Shown here piece by piece: positions 11,801-23,800 of a DNA stretch of 64,000 nt. Each line of letters opens with the position of its first letter. Within the stretch, counting starts at the first letter, position 1. Source of the DNA: Ifrita kowaldi (Eukaryota; Chordata; Aves; Passeriformes; Cinclosomatidae); the NCBI GenBank assembly GCA_013398055.1, contig VZRS01014210.1, forward strand, positions 723,933-787,932, read 5' to 3'. A program made the translations under genes and the position numbers. The notes beneath the pieces are model-generated. The model was given only the letters and a program-made list of their open reading frames with translations. It did no database searches and was not told the DNA's origin.

Positions 11801-14800
11801 TATATCCCTGTAGAGGTGCCTTACAAACAAGGGTTATGTTTTCAGAAGCTACATTGAAGTTAATGCTTTAAAGCACTAGTTGTAACCATGCCTGGAAGAG
11901 GGGAACCTTGACTGCTCTGGGTAGGCCCAGAGTTTGTGTGGCTCTGATTCCTTCACTATAGTCTCTGGTTTTGCTGCCTGTTTCTGTATGAGCTCATTTT
12001 AAACAGTCAGCTTCTACCAGCAGCTCTGTAAATAGACTTATTTCCTAGTTTCCTGGTTGTTGTGATAGCATCTGGCTTTCTGTTTTGTGGTTTTTGCTGG
12101 CTTTTCTGCCATTTTTAGTAATCTAATATATACCCTTTTGATTTCCTGGGAAAGAGTCTTGAGAGTTCTGAAGCTCAATTACATGTGAGTGTGGGATTTT
12201 GTTCCTTAAACTCCTGGAAGCAAAGTGCTAGAGAAATGCAGAGTAGAATTGTTGAGTATTTGGCCTTACTTTAATATTTTCTGTGACTTCAGTGCTCATG
12301 TCGGAAGGACATGGTGAAGATCTCCATGGATGTGTTTGTGAGGAAGTACCAGCCAGATCGTTACAAGCTTTGGAAAGCTGGGAAGGATGTGACTGTCATT
12401 GACCATGCTCTTCCAACCCCAGAGGCAGCAGAGTTCCTTAAAGGGGATCTCATGCAAAAAGTCAAGAATGGGAAACAGTGTGCTGAGGAGATGGAAACAG
12501 AAGAGACGTGTAAAGAGGACGTGGCTGGGGATGAGACAAAAAGGTACTGCTTTATGTAGTCCTCTGCTTTTCTGTTGGATTATTATAAATTGAACCCAGT
12601 CGCAATTAAATGTTTGCCATTCTGATAGAACAACAGTCAGAGTTAGCAAAACTCGTTTTTCCTGGCAACAGGGTTTACTCTTAATATTTTTTACTATTCA
12701 AGTCCACATTAATAGCTAGTCTGTGGTAAGCAGGAAACACACCAGTTTGGAATGTAGTTCTTTATCTTGGGCCAGACCCCCAAAGCCTGGATTGGCAGCA
12801 TGTACCCTGCACTGACAGGCCAGAAGAAAAAGGGGGTATATTGAGATCATGGGACAGTACTTGTTAGCACGTTCTGGTATGATCAGTGCTGCAAACTGTG
12901 ACATGGGTGTTCAGTTCCTGGTCGCTGAAGGCCAACAGGCTAATCATCTTACATTTTGCAGTTAAATCTTTTTCAGTCAGTGCCAGCTACTGTTCCTAAA
13001 GGTGTCTTTGGTGGTGGGTTTTTTTGTTGTTGGTTTGGTTTGGTTGGGGTTTTGGGTGGAGGGGTCTTTTTAAGGTAAAGAATGCCTGGCTAGAGCATAG
13101 CTGCCTAATACATGATTAACAGGCTGGGAAGTCATCTCTAAGGATTACTGACTTTTGCTCTGTAAAGGCAAAGAAAACATTTCAGAATAATTTGAAAACT
13201 ATTTGGCTTTCCAGATGCTGTCTCTTAAAACACTGATCCAAACCAGACTGTACTTTATGCATTCACACAGAAATTCAACACATTTACATGTTTGCTAACC
13301 TGACATAGGGATTTGTCTTCTGCAGCATCCCCAAGCACCGCATAGGAACAAAAAGGCACAGGGTCTGCCTGGAAGTGCCTCAGGAGGTGAGTGAGAGTGA
13401 GGCCTTCCCTAAGGAGGAGCTGTGCTCCACACAGTATGAAGCGGACATGGCAGAGCCTTGCGAGAGGCCTACGAGTGAACTTGTGCAGCAAGGTGAGCAA
13501 AGGCTCAAACTTCCAGGTAATCGTGTGCCAGCCTTGTCTGGGGCACCCTTTCATATGATGCTGGTTGGTAGGATGCCTTTGTGTCCAAAAAAGCAGATAC
13601 TAGTTTGTTAGAGCCATTGCTAGCACCTCAGAAATGTACTGTTATAAGAGAAATATTACTGTTTTCTAGTTTTGGGTTTTTATTCTTTTTATTTTGCCTG
13701 CCTGCATACAAAAAATATATATAGGATGTATATGCCTCAGTAGTCTAAGTTCCTTTATGTTTCTGTTGAGCAATGTGACCTGTTTATAGGAATTGCTTAG
13801 TAAAACATATGCATACTTCCTGGTACTGTGGGTCTGGTATGCTTTACAGGTGTGTTACTTGTAATTTTGTAATAAGTAGGCTGGAGAAAATTCATATGGC
13901 TTGTAATGGGTGAGTTATCCTTGCTGTTAGGGGAGGAGCAAGGGGCATGTGGAACAACACAAGAACAGGGAAAACATATGACACCCCCACTTGTATTTTG
14001 TTTTCCAGCCCTTTGCAGCTTGTGTTTAATAATCTTCTGTTGGTTTGTGGGTTTTTATTTTTTTCTCTATTAAGTCTCCTATGAATGTTTGTAACCTCTT
14101 ATTCACAGCAACATGTGGCCAGGAGCTGGGCTGTTTTAACTACATAGCTATCTGTATAAAAGATCGTCTCTGTTTATTTTGAACTCACTGTCTGCTGGTT
14201 TTGTTTGATATACCCTAGTTCTTTTAATGGGAGAGGCAGTGAGCAGATGCTTTTATTCTCTCTCTCACTAAGCCATCTATGACTTTATAGATGTTTGAAT
14301 TAATAATCTACTCTTTATATGATGTACTGTTGCTTTTTTGAGTGTAGTAGTTTGCTTTTCTGTTTGGCTTTGTGCAAATAGTTGCACAAGTGTTCTGCCC
14401 AAATTTCAGAAAAAGTCAGTATATCTCTTCTTCCAGATCGTGTGGACTCAGCCAAATTTGAAGAATTGAAAACAGTGAAGCTTGAGGAGGAGGATGAACA
14501 AGAAGCAGCTGTACTGGATCTCTCCATTTCACATGTTTCAAATTCCACTTCAGTGTTGCCAGCTTCAAAGCAGAGTGCAGCATCCAGTGTTCAGTCCAGC
14601 TCACCTGCCTATTCTTCAGACTCTGAATCGTCTGATCTGTTGACAAAACGAACTCTTCCTGGGCCAGCCAGGGTGTTCACAGTCCACAGCTACGCTAAAG
14701 GGGATGCTGGCGGATCCGACAATGAACAGACTTCAGGGAAGAAAGCCAGTGCCACCTCCAGTGTCAATGAGCAAGAACTCACAGAGGTATGAATGGCAAA

Positions 14801-17800
14801 AGAACTGAAAGCTGGAGGGCTGTAATTCCATGGTCAGGGATTTGCTGTGACAAAACTTCTATCTCTGCAGATGACAGTTTCGTCCCACTGGTGTTTGCCT
14901 AGCAGTTTGCACCTCTGGGTTTTGTTAAACACACAAGAATTCGGATGAAAGCCTTATACACTTAACCCCTTCTAGAAAGCAAGGAGGTCACCTGTTTGGA
15001 GAACTCTAAACTGTGCAAGTGCTGTAATGGAAAGGGTAGCTTGGTGTTTTTGACATGGTAGTATTACAGGCTGATTGAGGTCCTTTTGTAGTAAGAGCCA
15101 CCTGTTTGTACCTAAAATGAGTCTAGTTTGTTCCAGCCTTTATTGCAAGCACATTGGTTTGGTGAGGGGTTTTTAATATAAAATTGCATATATGGGTACA
15201 TCGCTCTCTCCTTTTAGAAGAGAAGAAAGGATGCAACAAAAATATTGGTTGGGCGAATGTAAATCTGTGTATTTAAAAGCTGCCAATGAATTTTTTATTA
15301 AACAACCTAAGAGAAGAGTTAGAATCTTATCTGGTAGTATCTTTCCAATCTCTGTAAATCTGTGATTGGAGAATGGGAGGCCAGTAATGATTGTGTCCTT
15401 AGAAGTCAAGAATTACACAAAAGGAACAGCAGATAGACCAATCTGTTGATAATTAAGCTGAAACTGAGAGAGTTGTCATGGATATTTAAACTAAAGACAT
15501 TCTGTTGCAGATACTGGTATCTCCATCTCATGCTCTATACAGGGAAAACATGAAATTTTGAATGGGTGTGGATTTTTTTTCTCCAGTGTGGTGTATTTCA
15601 AAACAAATTTTCCATTAGGTGTCAACTGGGAATGCTAATTTCCATTTCAGTATTTCTTAGAAGTCTTGTATCCAACTCTGTGTAAGAGATCAGAGGTAAT
15701 GATTATTGTGCTCTCTTCTGGCTTCTTTTATGAAAAGAAGATATTTAAACATATGTAAGATGCATTTAATCCAAGATTTACTTCTGCTTTCAAAAGAATA
15801 ACAGATTCTAAAAAAAGATTCTTATCTAGTGAGAGACTTCCTGGGCTGTTAAAATCATAACCTTTATTGCCCTGCTTGTCAGGTTAGTAGTAATTTTGTC
15901 AATGTGTCACTTGTTTTTGTATGAGGCTAAGGGAAGAGGAAATAGCTGTTGTTGCAATCTCCTTATTCCAGTCTGTCTGGTAAGACATCAAGGCAGGTAA
16001 TAAAGGATGAAAGTGTCCTTCATTTAGAATAACCCTTTTAGTTTGAGATGTCTATGAGCTCTGGTTTTTTTCTAGTTTATTTTATTAATTTTTTTTACTT
16101 TTAAATTTGGAATATTTTAAGTGACACACAAACTGAGGCTTCTCCAGAATTCATGAGACTTCTTATCACGACTCTTAAGTTGGACCGTCCAACTTTCTTT
16201 GTTTCTGTCTTTTACATGATTCTTTAAATAAACAGACTTGCATGAAAAGCTACACTGGGACCTGTGAAAAGTGTCCATTCCACTGACTCAACAGAGCTAG
16301 TACAGCTCTGTCCGGGTTTTTGTAGCAAAAGTGCTCTGAGCACTTTGAAAAAGAGTTTAGAGCTGAAGTTAGTTTGTTGGAAATAAAACTGTGGAAGCAT
16401 GTGTGCATTTTGAAGAAGTTTCTCTAAGTTCAAAGTAAATTCCTTCCAAAATAATGCCAAAAGGGCACGTGCTAACTGCCAGCTGAATTGCTTCTCCTGG
16501 TGCAGGTGGGAAAGGAGTACGTAAGCTCAGTGAAGGAGAGTAAGAAGTCCAAGGGTCGCCGCCAGCCATTGAGCAAACTCCCGCGCCATCACCCGCTCCT
16601 GGTGAAAGACTGCATCAGTGATGATGGTAAGGAAAGCCTTGTGCTCTCTGAAAAATTGGAGAGAGGGTCTCAGCTTCTGTGGGCAGTGTAGGGATAGTCT
16701 GGTAAGTAACTGGTGATGAACAGGAGTCAGCAAGTGACACCTCTGCCTCCTTGGCAAGGTGCTTATCTCATTGCATCATTAAACTTTTCTCTCAAATGGT
16801 GTCATCTTTGTTTCCTGTACTTTACTTTGGAAAGAAAAATTAAACCAGTACCAGAGACTGTTGCCTAATTGCATCTGCCTTAGAGCATTCCAGTTATTGA
16901 TGTAAATATTCATGATTTTAAAAAAAACCCTAATGCCAGATTCTTTGGCTGATGGCTTTAGTTTTGATGTTGATGTCATTTGGAGATGGTTCTGTTCTCA
17001 CACTAAGCCTATTTTGTGTCTGCACTGTTGCTTGATTAGTAGAAGCCTCTTAAAAAGGAGACTGAGTTACTGGCTTCCATCACCCTTCTGTCAGTTTGCT
17101 TTCTGGCAGTCTTTCTTTCATCTCCATTCATAGCTTCTTGCCTTATTTAGTTTCATTTACAAGAAGAGCATCTATAAAAGGACACAAAATCACTGAGTAA
17201 ATGCTCTCTTATCACAGAGGCATCAGAGCAGCTAACTCCTGAAGAAGAGGCTGAGGAGACAGAAGCATGGGCCAAGCCCCTGAGCCAGCTGTGGCAGAAC
17301 CGGCCACCAAACTTTGAGGCTGAAAAAGAATACAATCGTACCATGGCCCAGCAGCCCCCGTACTGTGCTGTTTGTATGCTCTTCCAGGCGTATCAGGTAT
17401 GAAACCAAGAGTGGTCATGCTATCAACAGAGATAACAGAGTAGGTGCCTGCTGTGGTACATAGTTTTAAATACCAGGGTTTGCATGTTGCCAGTTAACAA
17501 AAGCTGTATCAATGTTGCAGTCTTCCCAAGGAATTGTTCCAGGAGAGCACAAGTGGGTGAACATCCTCACACCTGTGATGGACCCCTGTGGGTTCCCAGG
17601 GGCTCGCTCAGCTGTTCAGCGGAAGCTTTTGTGTTTTGTGGCTTTTGCTCAAACCACAGAATGGAGCTTAAGTGTTACTGGAGCTCACTATAAAATCCCA
17701 TTTCTCTTTTCTAGACTGACTCCTTCACTGCTAAAATGTTTTTTAAAAAGCACTTTACGTCTTCTCGTAGCACATGGTCTTTGAGGACCTGGCAAGGAAG

Positions 17801-20800
17801 AAGACTTTTTACTTAAAAGGATTTAGGGTTGTGTTTGTAAATGGTATAGATTGAAAGCTGTCTTGTCTTGGAGTGTATCCATGACAGTAGCAGGGGATGG
17901 GGTGCAGAACTCCTTTGTCACGTTGACTAGATGTGCAGGCAGGAGTCCCACACTGAATTTTTTGATATACCTAAGATAAATAATTTTAAGGTAGCTTGAA
18001 CAGTTGTCTGCATGTTTGACCTGCATTTTGAGTAAGTTTGACCCTTCCCATACTCTAAGCATATTTGATTCATTTGTGATCGCTGTATGGTTGTGGTGGC
18101 ACTAGAAACATATTCACCACAGTTTTCGAAGTAAAGACCTCACATTTTTGTTGAAGGTTTATATTTCATATAGTTCCTAATTTTCATGAAAACCATAGGC
18201 CATAGTTTCTGTTCAATCTTACTATTTCTGTCTGAGAGTAAGTTCTTAGGAATGGAAATTCTGCTTAGGAACTGTGTGGTACATGAGGATTTCACTAGTA
18301 GTGGAGGGTATAAAGTTAATGATTTGAGGACAGCTGAAGTTCTCTTAACTTCTTTTTTGTAAGAAAACTCTTAGCTGCAGGTTTTCAAATGTCTGTCCAC
18401 ACCAGGCAGTGGAGCAGAAACTCTTCCAGGATGTGAGCTGTGGTTAGTCGTTGTTCAGAAAGTCTGTAGCAAGTCTGGAAACTCACTTCAGTTACCCATT
18501 CAAATAAAAAGTTGGCACAGAATGCCCAACAAATATGCACTTTTCCATTGGGAAGAAGAGTGTCTGGTTGGGGGGAAAAGTCATCTTTTCTTCAACTTTG
18601 TTATATATTTTTCCTTAGTCATTTTGTCTTTTGCTTGACATTCAATGTAAATCAGTAAGTTTTACAGAATTAGACTAGACAGGGCTTGTTGAAAACATGT
18701 CAATTTCCTTCCAGCTGTGAGTATTACCTGGACTTTTTTCCCTAGCTTTTGATGCACTTTAGGAGGGACAGTGCAAATTCATTCTGCTGCTGCAATTTCT
18801 GCTAACAGTAATTTTAAAAGATGAGGGAGGCTACTTCTGTGGTGGCCTATGAGGTACAAAAAATGGTTTAAATATTTTTTGAGAGAGAAAGATTAATTTC
18901 TGTTTAGCTGTTAAGAAGAGTAGCTTGAATGGAAATATATCTCTGTAAACTTTCTATGTCTTAGCTGTTTGATTTGGCATTGGTTTAGAAGAATAAATTA
19001 CAAAAGATTAGCCTGAAAGTCTCCTGAGCTTTATATGGGAAACTGTATTTCTAGTCTGTTTATTTTCCAGGAACAAATTAATTTTAAAGCCCATTAGACT
19101 TGTTCAGAACTACACTGGGAAAAAACAATGGGGATCGTAGTAGGTATCTATCCATGTGTTGGTAATGCTTCCATATTGAGGTAAGGTAAGTGTACACTGA
19201 TGGATAGCAGTGTTATGATGCTCTGTATTACAGGGGGAAGATGTAGAAGAGGTGATGCCTGTAGAGCATGAGGTGGGCTTGGTGATTCTCTCTCTTCTGT
19301 CAGAAGAGAGGCAGTTTGATGTGTATCTTGTTGCTCATTAGAGGGATGGAATTCAGGCTTTCTATTTAGTATTGAGTAGAAAATAACTTCATTCTGAAGC
19401 CACAGCAGCTGAGGATTTTATAAGTATAACTTTAAATAGTTACAAACATAACTATATTTTCACCTAACCTACCAACTCTATACTCTTTCAGCACCTTCAT
19501 TCTTTCTTTAAACTGGATATTTGTATTAAATAATGCGTGAGTAAAGATGATGTGGGACCGTTTTGCTTGTAAAATTTAAATTCCCTATCCATAACTCACA
19601 GGCAGAATGTGAAGGCAGCAGTCAAAACTCTGGAGTAACTCCAGCTGCTGTGGATGGGAAGATCCGAACTAAACCCCTGATTCCTGAAATGTGCTTTACT
19701 GCAACTGGCTGCAGCACTGACCTCAATCTTTCAACTCCCTACCTGGAGGAAGATGGAACCAGCATACTCATCACCTGCAAGAACTGCCATGTCTGTGTTC
19801 ATGCGAGTGAGTGCATCCAGATGTTACCCTAAGCTCTGGTGTTCTCTGTACTGAGTCTGTACATCATAGCAGGCCTCTGCCCGTTGATTTAACATACAAA
19901 TAAACCAAGTTCAACCCTTACCAGAGGAGTATAAACTTGGGTGCTGGCCTGTGGGGTAGGCAGTTGGCTGCATGGGTGGCTTCAAATGCACACAGCATCA
20001 TCCTGGGGCTCATTGATTTTAATTTCTGCTTTACTTCTGGGCCCAAGGGAAATGGGTTTGAGTGTAAATAAGCTCTTAAGTGAGATGTGTCTGTTCTAGG
20101 TTGTTACGGTGTATCCCCTGACAAGGCCACTGAAGACTGGATGTGCTCCCGGTGTGCAGAAAATGCCTTAGAAGAGGTAAAGTTTTTCACAGATGGAGTC
20201 TGGTACATCTGGGAACTTGGCTACAAAGTTAATTCACATAGTGTTGTGGGTGTTGGGCTTTTTTAATTATCATGTGAAAAGAACACAATTTAGAGAATGT
20301 TTAGGAGCCAGTCTCTTGTATTTTGGTACTTTTAAACTGTAATGATATCCTTTTAACTGATGCAAAGCTGCTGAGCTCATCTGAGTCAGAGGGAAGACGT
20401 TCTGTATGAATGTGGGAATAGCTCCATTGTCTGTCTGAATTTATGGTAGATATTATTTCTAAGCCAGAAGTAACTTGTGTTAATAACTAGGCAGGTATGC
20501 ACATGTGAAGAATGCAAGAAGAATGGGATTCCCTCAAATAGCTATATAGACTCTAGGTCAGTAGAATGGGTCAGCCTTTTGATTATTATTCCTCATGTTT
20601 GTTCCAGATCCTTTTACCTATCCCCAAAGGATATAGGGTATTGCAGGTGTAAAATGAACCCATAACAAACAAGTTGACCCTCCAGTGGTAGGTCTGCTTG
20701 TTTTCAACGGACTTGGAGTCTGTATTTGCTGCCCTGAGGGCAGCAGCTTTTGTGAGCTGAGGGTCTGATCTGTACAAAGTAGTTAGCTCTCTTCTGACAA

Positions 20801-23800
20801 CAAAATCATTTTCTTCTCTGGATGTGCCTTTTGAGGTGGAAGTTCTGCAGTAAGTGTGGTGCACTGAACTTCACTCTTCCAGCTAATGCTTTCTTCTTTA
20901 CTCCAGGACTGCTGTTTGTGTTCATTACGAGGAGGAGCACTGCAGAGAGCCAATGATGACAAGTGAGTGTTCCAGATTTTTTGGGTTTTAAGGAGAGGCT
21001 CAGTTCCTAAGTATCTGAGGGTAAGCTGGTAAACTGTCTGCATTTGGTGTAACAGAGTGACCAACAACCCCCTTCACACTTTGTGTGTTCATTGCCTTCA
21101 CATGGAGGAGTTCTCATCTCTTTAGGTAATGCCTGGCTCTCATTCTGTCGGTAGCAGCTGTTAGTTGCTTTGTGTTTGATAGTGCAGAGCTGTAATGTGC
21201 AGAGGTATAACCTACCACATAAAAATAAGGTTCCAAATGAGCTAACATCTCTCAGTACCTTCTCTACAGAGGATTTTGATTTTTCCATCTAATTGTGGTT
21301 ACAGTGATGACAAAGGGCAACCACAGTTTTAAGTAGCACAACATTGAAATTCAAGGTACCTCTACAGCATAACGTGCATGCAATTGCCTGTTCTATGTCC
21401 TTTGGGTGTGGTGGATCATCTAAAGTTATTTGATGCAAAGTAGCAGTGGGGCAGACTTACAGCACCATGAAATAACTGAAACTTGGCCAGGCAGCCTTTT
21501 ATCATGCAGGAGTCACTAAATTGCTCTCCTGTTAAGCCTCTTAGTAGTAGATTTTAAGTACGGAGAAGTTTTGGATTTGCCCTACATGTGACCTGTTAGT
21601 AGCAGTAGGAAGGAAGATTACACTGATCGTTCTCAGAGGTTATTCATTGTGGTTTTTATGGCAAACTTGAATAGAACTGTATTTACTTAAACTCCAAAGC
21701 ATCCTCTGTTGGCCTAATGCATAGTGATTTTTTTTTTCCTCTCTTCTGTCCTGACAGGTGGGTTCATGTGATGTGTGCTGTGGCTGTACTGGAGGCAAAA
21801 TTTGTGAACATCGCAGAGCGGAGTCCTATAGACGTTGGCAAAATCCCCCTGCAACGTTTCAGACTGGTAAGGATCAGCTGTGCTGCATCGGTGGTGTCTC
21901 TAGTCCATTCAGAATCTGAGGGGCTTTGCTTATCCCTTCAAACCCAACTCATCTCCTCTCCAGACTGAACTATATAATCTGCTCAACTCTGTGTATGAGA
22001 GATGGCAGTCGTCCCTATTGCCATTTTTTTAATTTTTCCTTGTTCTAGTGTGTGTTTATTCACATGAAGAGCCAGCAAAAGGGGCACGGTTTTCAGTATG
22101 TGGCAAATTACATTTATACAGTGGTGTAATGGTGATAATTCGTTCTGCTTGTTGTTTTTCCAGTTCCTAGTATTTAACTTGCTTTGTTGGCTGCTCTCAA
22201 GCACTGAGATGCCTCAGGATATGTCAGGCATTCCTATAATGGTTGAAGGTCTTCAGCAGGAAAGCAACTGTACTTAGCTGTTTTAACAGCTCAGTGTTGA
22301 GGGGAAAATGACTCTGCTTTGCATATGCATTACAGATAACATTCTTTTCCTACAACTGCCCAGCAGGCCTACTTGAGTCACTGGTAGTAGTGATAGAATT
22401 TTAACTCTTACTTTTGTGGTCATTTCCCATTATTCTAATCTTGTTGCTTATATTTATTTAACTTTTTAGTCAAGTGCTGAAAGGCCCTATTGAGTTGGAA
22501 CACTGCAGGCTAATTTAATCTAAGATCTGTTGCTGGCACCCTTGGGTTGCATGCTTTGTGCATGTTGTGCTGGTAGATATTTAATTTACGTTTTTCTTTT
22601 ATTACTTTATTATTGCATTACTTTACTTATATAAATTATTGCCTTGTCGTAGGCTAAAACTGCCTGGTTCTGTTTAGTCAGAAAGCAGCAGTGTTTTCCA
22701 GGAGGCTAAAGGGCACAGCTGTTACATGATAAGCTATTATAGCTAGACCAGCTAGCCCTTGGTGTGAGGTAAAAGCTAGTGCCAGCCAATAACCTCTAGT
22801 TTTCTGTCCACAGAAATGCATCTTCTGCAAGAAAAGGAGAAAGAGAATTGCAGGTTGCTGTGTACAGTGCTCACATGGTCGGTGCCCCACATCCTTTCAT
22901 GTCAGCTGTGCCCAGGCCGCAGGAGTCATGATGCAGCCTGATGACTGGCCATTTGTTGTCTTCATTACCTGCTTCAGGCATAAGACTCCATCTCAGGCAG
23001 AGGTGAGTAGGTGTGTTATTCCCAAGATTTGAACTGCACTGTCTTGGAGGCACCGAAAAGTTTTTAGATTGTGTGATTCTTTTGAAACTTCATTGAAGAC
23101 TTGGCTGTCTCACAGTATTTCATGTAATCTAATGGTGTTGGTCTTGGATTCTGATATCAGCCTTGCTGCTACTCTGATCTTAGTCAGGTCCTTTATTGTA
23201 CTTTGGTTTGCAGACCAGAAGGACTGAAAGCATCACATCCCTCCTGTGGCTGTTGCAATAAGGAACAGTGGTGGGGTTATGCTGTGATACTTAATATGCA
23301 GGAGTTAGTGCCAGTACTCCATCAGTCTGCATGAGTGGTCACAGAATTTCACATTTAAGTGATTGATTAGTTTCTAAAGTTCCCATGCAGCCTTTTTAAC
23401 CAAAACCACAACAATCTATTAGAGAATGTTTTCTATAAAGACCTTCCATTGCTCTGAAGAATGAGAATCCAATTTTCTAAGTTAATTAAGGACAGTAGCA
23501 CGTAACAGATTAGACTTAAGGCATTTAAAATTCTGGAGGCAGAACTTCTCTAAAAATGCTGTGGGTGATGGCTTAAGTAGAGTAACTCACCTGAACTAAA
23601 ATGTTTTGCTTTGTTGTCTGCCAGGACTGGAGCCATGGTCTTCAACACATTCTTTATTTTGAGTCATTGTATATAAAGTGTTTTTTCTCTTCTCAGCGAG
23701 CTAAGGCTGCACTCCAGGATCTGTCCCCTGGACAGATAGTCATCAGCAAGCACAAGAATGGTCGCTTCTATCAATGCGAAGTGGTCAGCCTTGCAAAGGA

